DNA from: Torreya grandis
Lineage: Eukaryota > Streptophyta > Pinopsida > Cupressales > Taxaceae
DNA length: 64,000 nt
Direction: 5' to 3'
NCBI GenBank assembly: GCA_037957365.1
Contig: JARHVA010000397.1
Coordinates: forward strand, 4,217,001 to 4,281,000
Within the stretch, counting starts at the first letter, position 1. Each line of letters opens with the position of its first letter. A program made the translations under genes and the position numbers. A model generated the notes under the pieces. The model was not told where the DNA came from, did not search any database, and was given only the letters and a program-made list of their open reading frames with translations. This document shows, in pieces, positions 62,491 through 64,000 of the stretch.

Positions 62491-62888
62491 CAAAAAATAT
62501 TTATCAATCCTTTGCAATATCATTCTAAGAAAGATCAAGAAGTGAAAAAGGCATATAATGCACATCATTTTACATCACATTATGGGCAACCATTAGATAG
62601 GATTACTGGTACTTATACACACACAATACCTCATATGGTTCAAAGACTATTATATTTGATGATAGTGAAATAGTGGATGATGACTCATCTTAATTCATTA
62701 TTTATTCGAGCATACCTTGACCATCAACCTATACATGGTGTAGACATTGGAATTTTGCACACACATTTCTAAGTATCGTGACCCCTAGTAGACCCCTCAG
62801 ATATTTTTCCTTACCTAGGCTTAATTTCATCAGATTAGCTTTACTAGGCTGAAACATGGTCCTTTAGGGTATTTTAATGTTTAGCCTC

Positions 62889-62945
62889 AACCATTGATGG
62901 TTAGGCTAACCATCAATGGTCAGTTTAACCATCGATGGTTAGGCT
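62889..62945. repeat. 19-bp tandem repeat with ACCATCGATGGT core, cluster 1
   Basis: Three units of exactly 19 bases, each 'aaccatcgatggttaggct' with small changes. The core is a perfect or near-perfect 12-base palindrome. Confidence 0.88.
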
Positions 62946-63470
62946 CAACTACCTAACTTGCTACATACAAACACCATGTAAACTACCAACTACCTTTTCT
63001 AAATATAAGTCATCCAAATCTCCTTGTGAGGCATTATATGGACAAATTATATTTAGAATCCCTAGTTATACTCCCTCTTAAACCTTTGGCCCTTGCCTAT
63101 AAGAAGGAGAGAGATGTAAGAGAAAAAGGATATGCAATTATTATCAAGAGCTTAGGTACTTAGAGTTTTCTTTTACAGGTCAACCAACATTTTCCATGTT
63201 ATCAAGCTATTCTGTTAAGAGCCGACTTGCCATCGCCTCTCAACCAAGCTTCTAGGCACCATTACTCTACCAAAATTAAGCCAGATCCCACCTACAGGTC
63301 AACTACACCAACTACTCATCCAAATCCCTTTTGGTAAGATAAGCTCTGGTTTATTACTATTCATGTGCTTTATTTTCATTTCTTAATAAATTTAGCCTTT
63401 GCCCAAACCTCAAAATCCATCTGTGAATCCAATCAATCTACTGTTGATCAAACCTAGTTTTGACATAGTC

Positions 63471-63547
63471 AACCATCGATGGTCAACATAACTACTGATG
63501 GTTAGGCATAACTACCGATGGCCAACCCAACTATCGACGATCACCTA
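63471..63547. repeat. 19-bp tandem repeat with ACCATCGATGGT core, cluster 2
   Basis: Four units of 19-20 bases with the same core, progressively diverged from left to right (ATCGATGG, ACTGATGG, ACCGATGG, ATCGACGA). Confidence 0.85.
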
Positions 63548-64000
63548 TTGTAGGAAAAATCAGCAAGCTACCTTGACCCATTTAGACTTATCCAAATCTA
63601 CTTTTTAGAAGGTCTAATTGTTCATAGACCCCTTTTAGACCTTTTAAGCCATACCTTGACCCATTATCACTAGCACTAATTAATTTATCACTAATTTTAT
63701 CATTCTATCATATTTCTTTATCAAGAAATTCTTGTTATCATTTTTGGTACCTTTTTATCATTGATGCAATTACTTTATTTCTATTTTATTAACTTAATTA
63801 TTCTAAAATGGTGGATTGATAGCCCCTAAGGAAGCTCTCACTTCTAAGATCTAACTAGCACTAGGAAATCCACCTAGCTACTTGTTTAACCCAATAATTT
63901 GCTTTAGGGATTTCTTACATGCAGGTCATCCTCCCAAGCCAAAGAGGAGCTCTTCACAATCTTCTAATTCAATGCGTACACTTTTTTTATTAGGTATTCC

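Larger units (their letters stand above)
60126..62700 (+). mobile_element. E3: LTR element, 5' LTR and decayed gag
   Basis: LTR, primer-binding-like site and gag in the expected order. Pol and 3' LTR are not identified before the window ends. The LTR family has an inverted relative at 4224-4786. The right limit given here is where gag similarity fades. Confidence 0.7.
62701..64000. other. Non-coding repeat-rich DNA with 19-bp palindromic repeats
   Basis: No coding similarity. Contains the two clusters listed separately. The 'cctataagaaggagagag' at about 63098 is TATA-like, and the region may be part of an LTR cut by the window end. Confidence 0.4.

Noticed and set aside
62889..63547. CRISPR-like array because of short phased palindromic repeats
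   Set aside because: Units are contiguous 19-mers with no unique spacers, in plant nuclear DNA.

Overview
This window is AT-rich nuclear plant DNA made almost entirely of transposable elements and their decayed remains. I found no intact host gene, no tRNA or rRNA gene and no CRISPR array. Long LTR retrotransposons nested inside one another, plant-type (archaeal-like) RNase H domains in both LTR and LINE elements, a plant mobile domain (PMD) remnant and many nonsense-riddled frames suggest a seed plant with a large, repeat-rich genome. A gymnosperm is plausible, but the species cannot be fixed from the sequence.

Layout. 1-6251: diverged direct repeats and one reverse-strand LTR (4224-4786). 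6252-21115: a plus-strand LTR element (E0) whose LTRs (6252-7430 and 19891-21115) have a near-perfect 5-bp target duplication. It carries a decayed gag (7829-10330), a 57-bp minisatellite, an antisense PMD remnant (12000-12850) and an 18-bp minisatellite. I recognise no pol. At 14079-19250 it is interrupted by a minus-strand, 5'-truncated LINE with a 14-bp target duplication. 21116-33526: repeat debris, microsatellites, a gag remnant near 27.7 kb, and the start of a tandem array of short LTR-like (L) and internal-like (I) units. 33527-56484: a plus-strand Ty3/gypsy element (E2) inserted in one L unit. Its 5' LTR is split by a younger minus-strand Ty3/gypsy element (E1, 35499-45389, target duplication GTAAC). 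56485-60125: the rest of the L/I array. 60126-64000: the 5' LTR and decayed gag of another LTR element (E3), then repeat-rich DNA.

How the parts work together. E1 and E2 encode gag, protease, a plant-type RNase H, reverse transcriptase with a degenerate Ty3-type RNase H, and integrase, in that order. In both, the added RNase H keeps its acidic catalytic residues while the Ty3-type one has lost some. E1 is a single reading frame of about 1,890 codons with no frameshift, broken by 13 stops that mostly sit where glutamine is expected. This fits decay by C-to-T change in methylated DNA. The LINE has reverse transcriptase, a zf-RVT region and a plant-type RNase H, followed inside the same target-duplication-bounded insertion by a roughly 590-codon region of unrecognised function. 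That region and the antisense PMD remnant are the least explained protein-coding content of the window.
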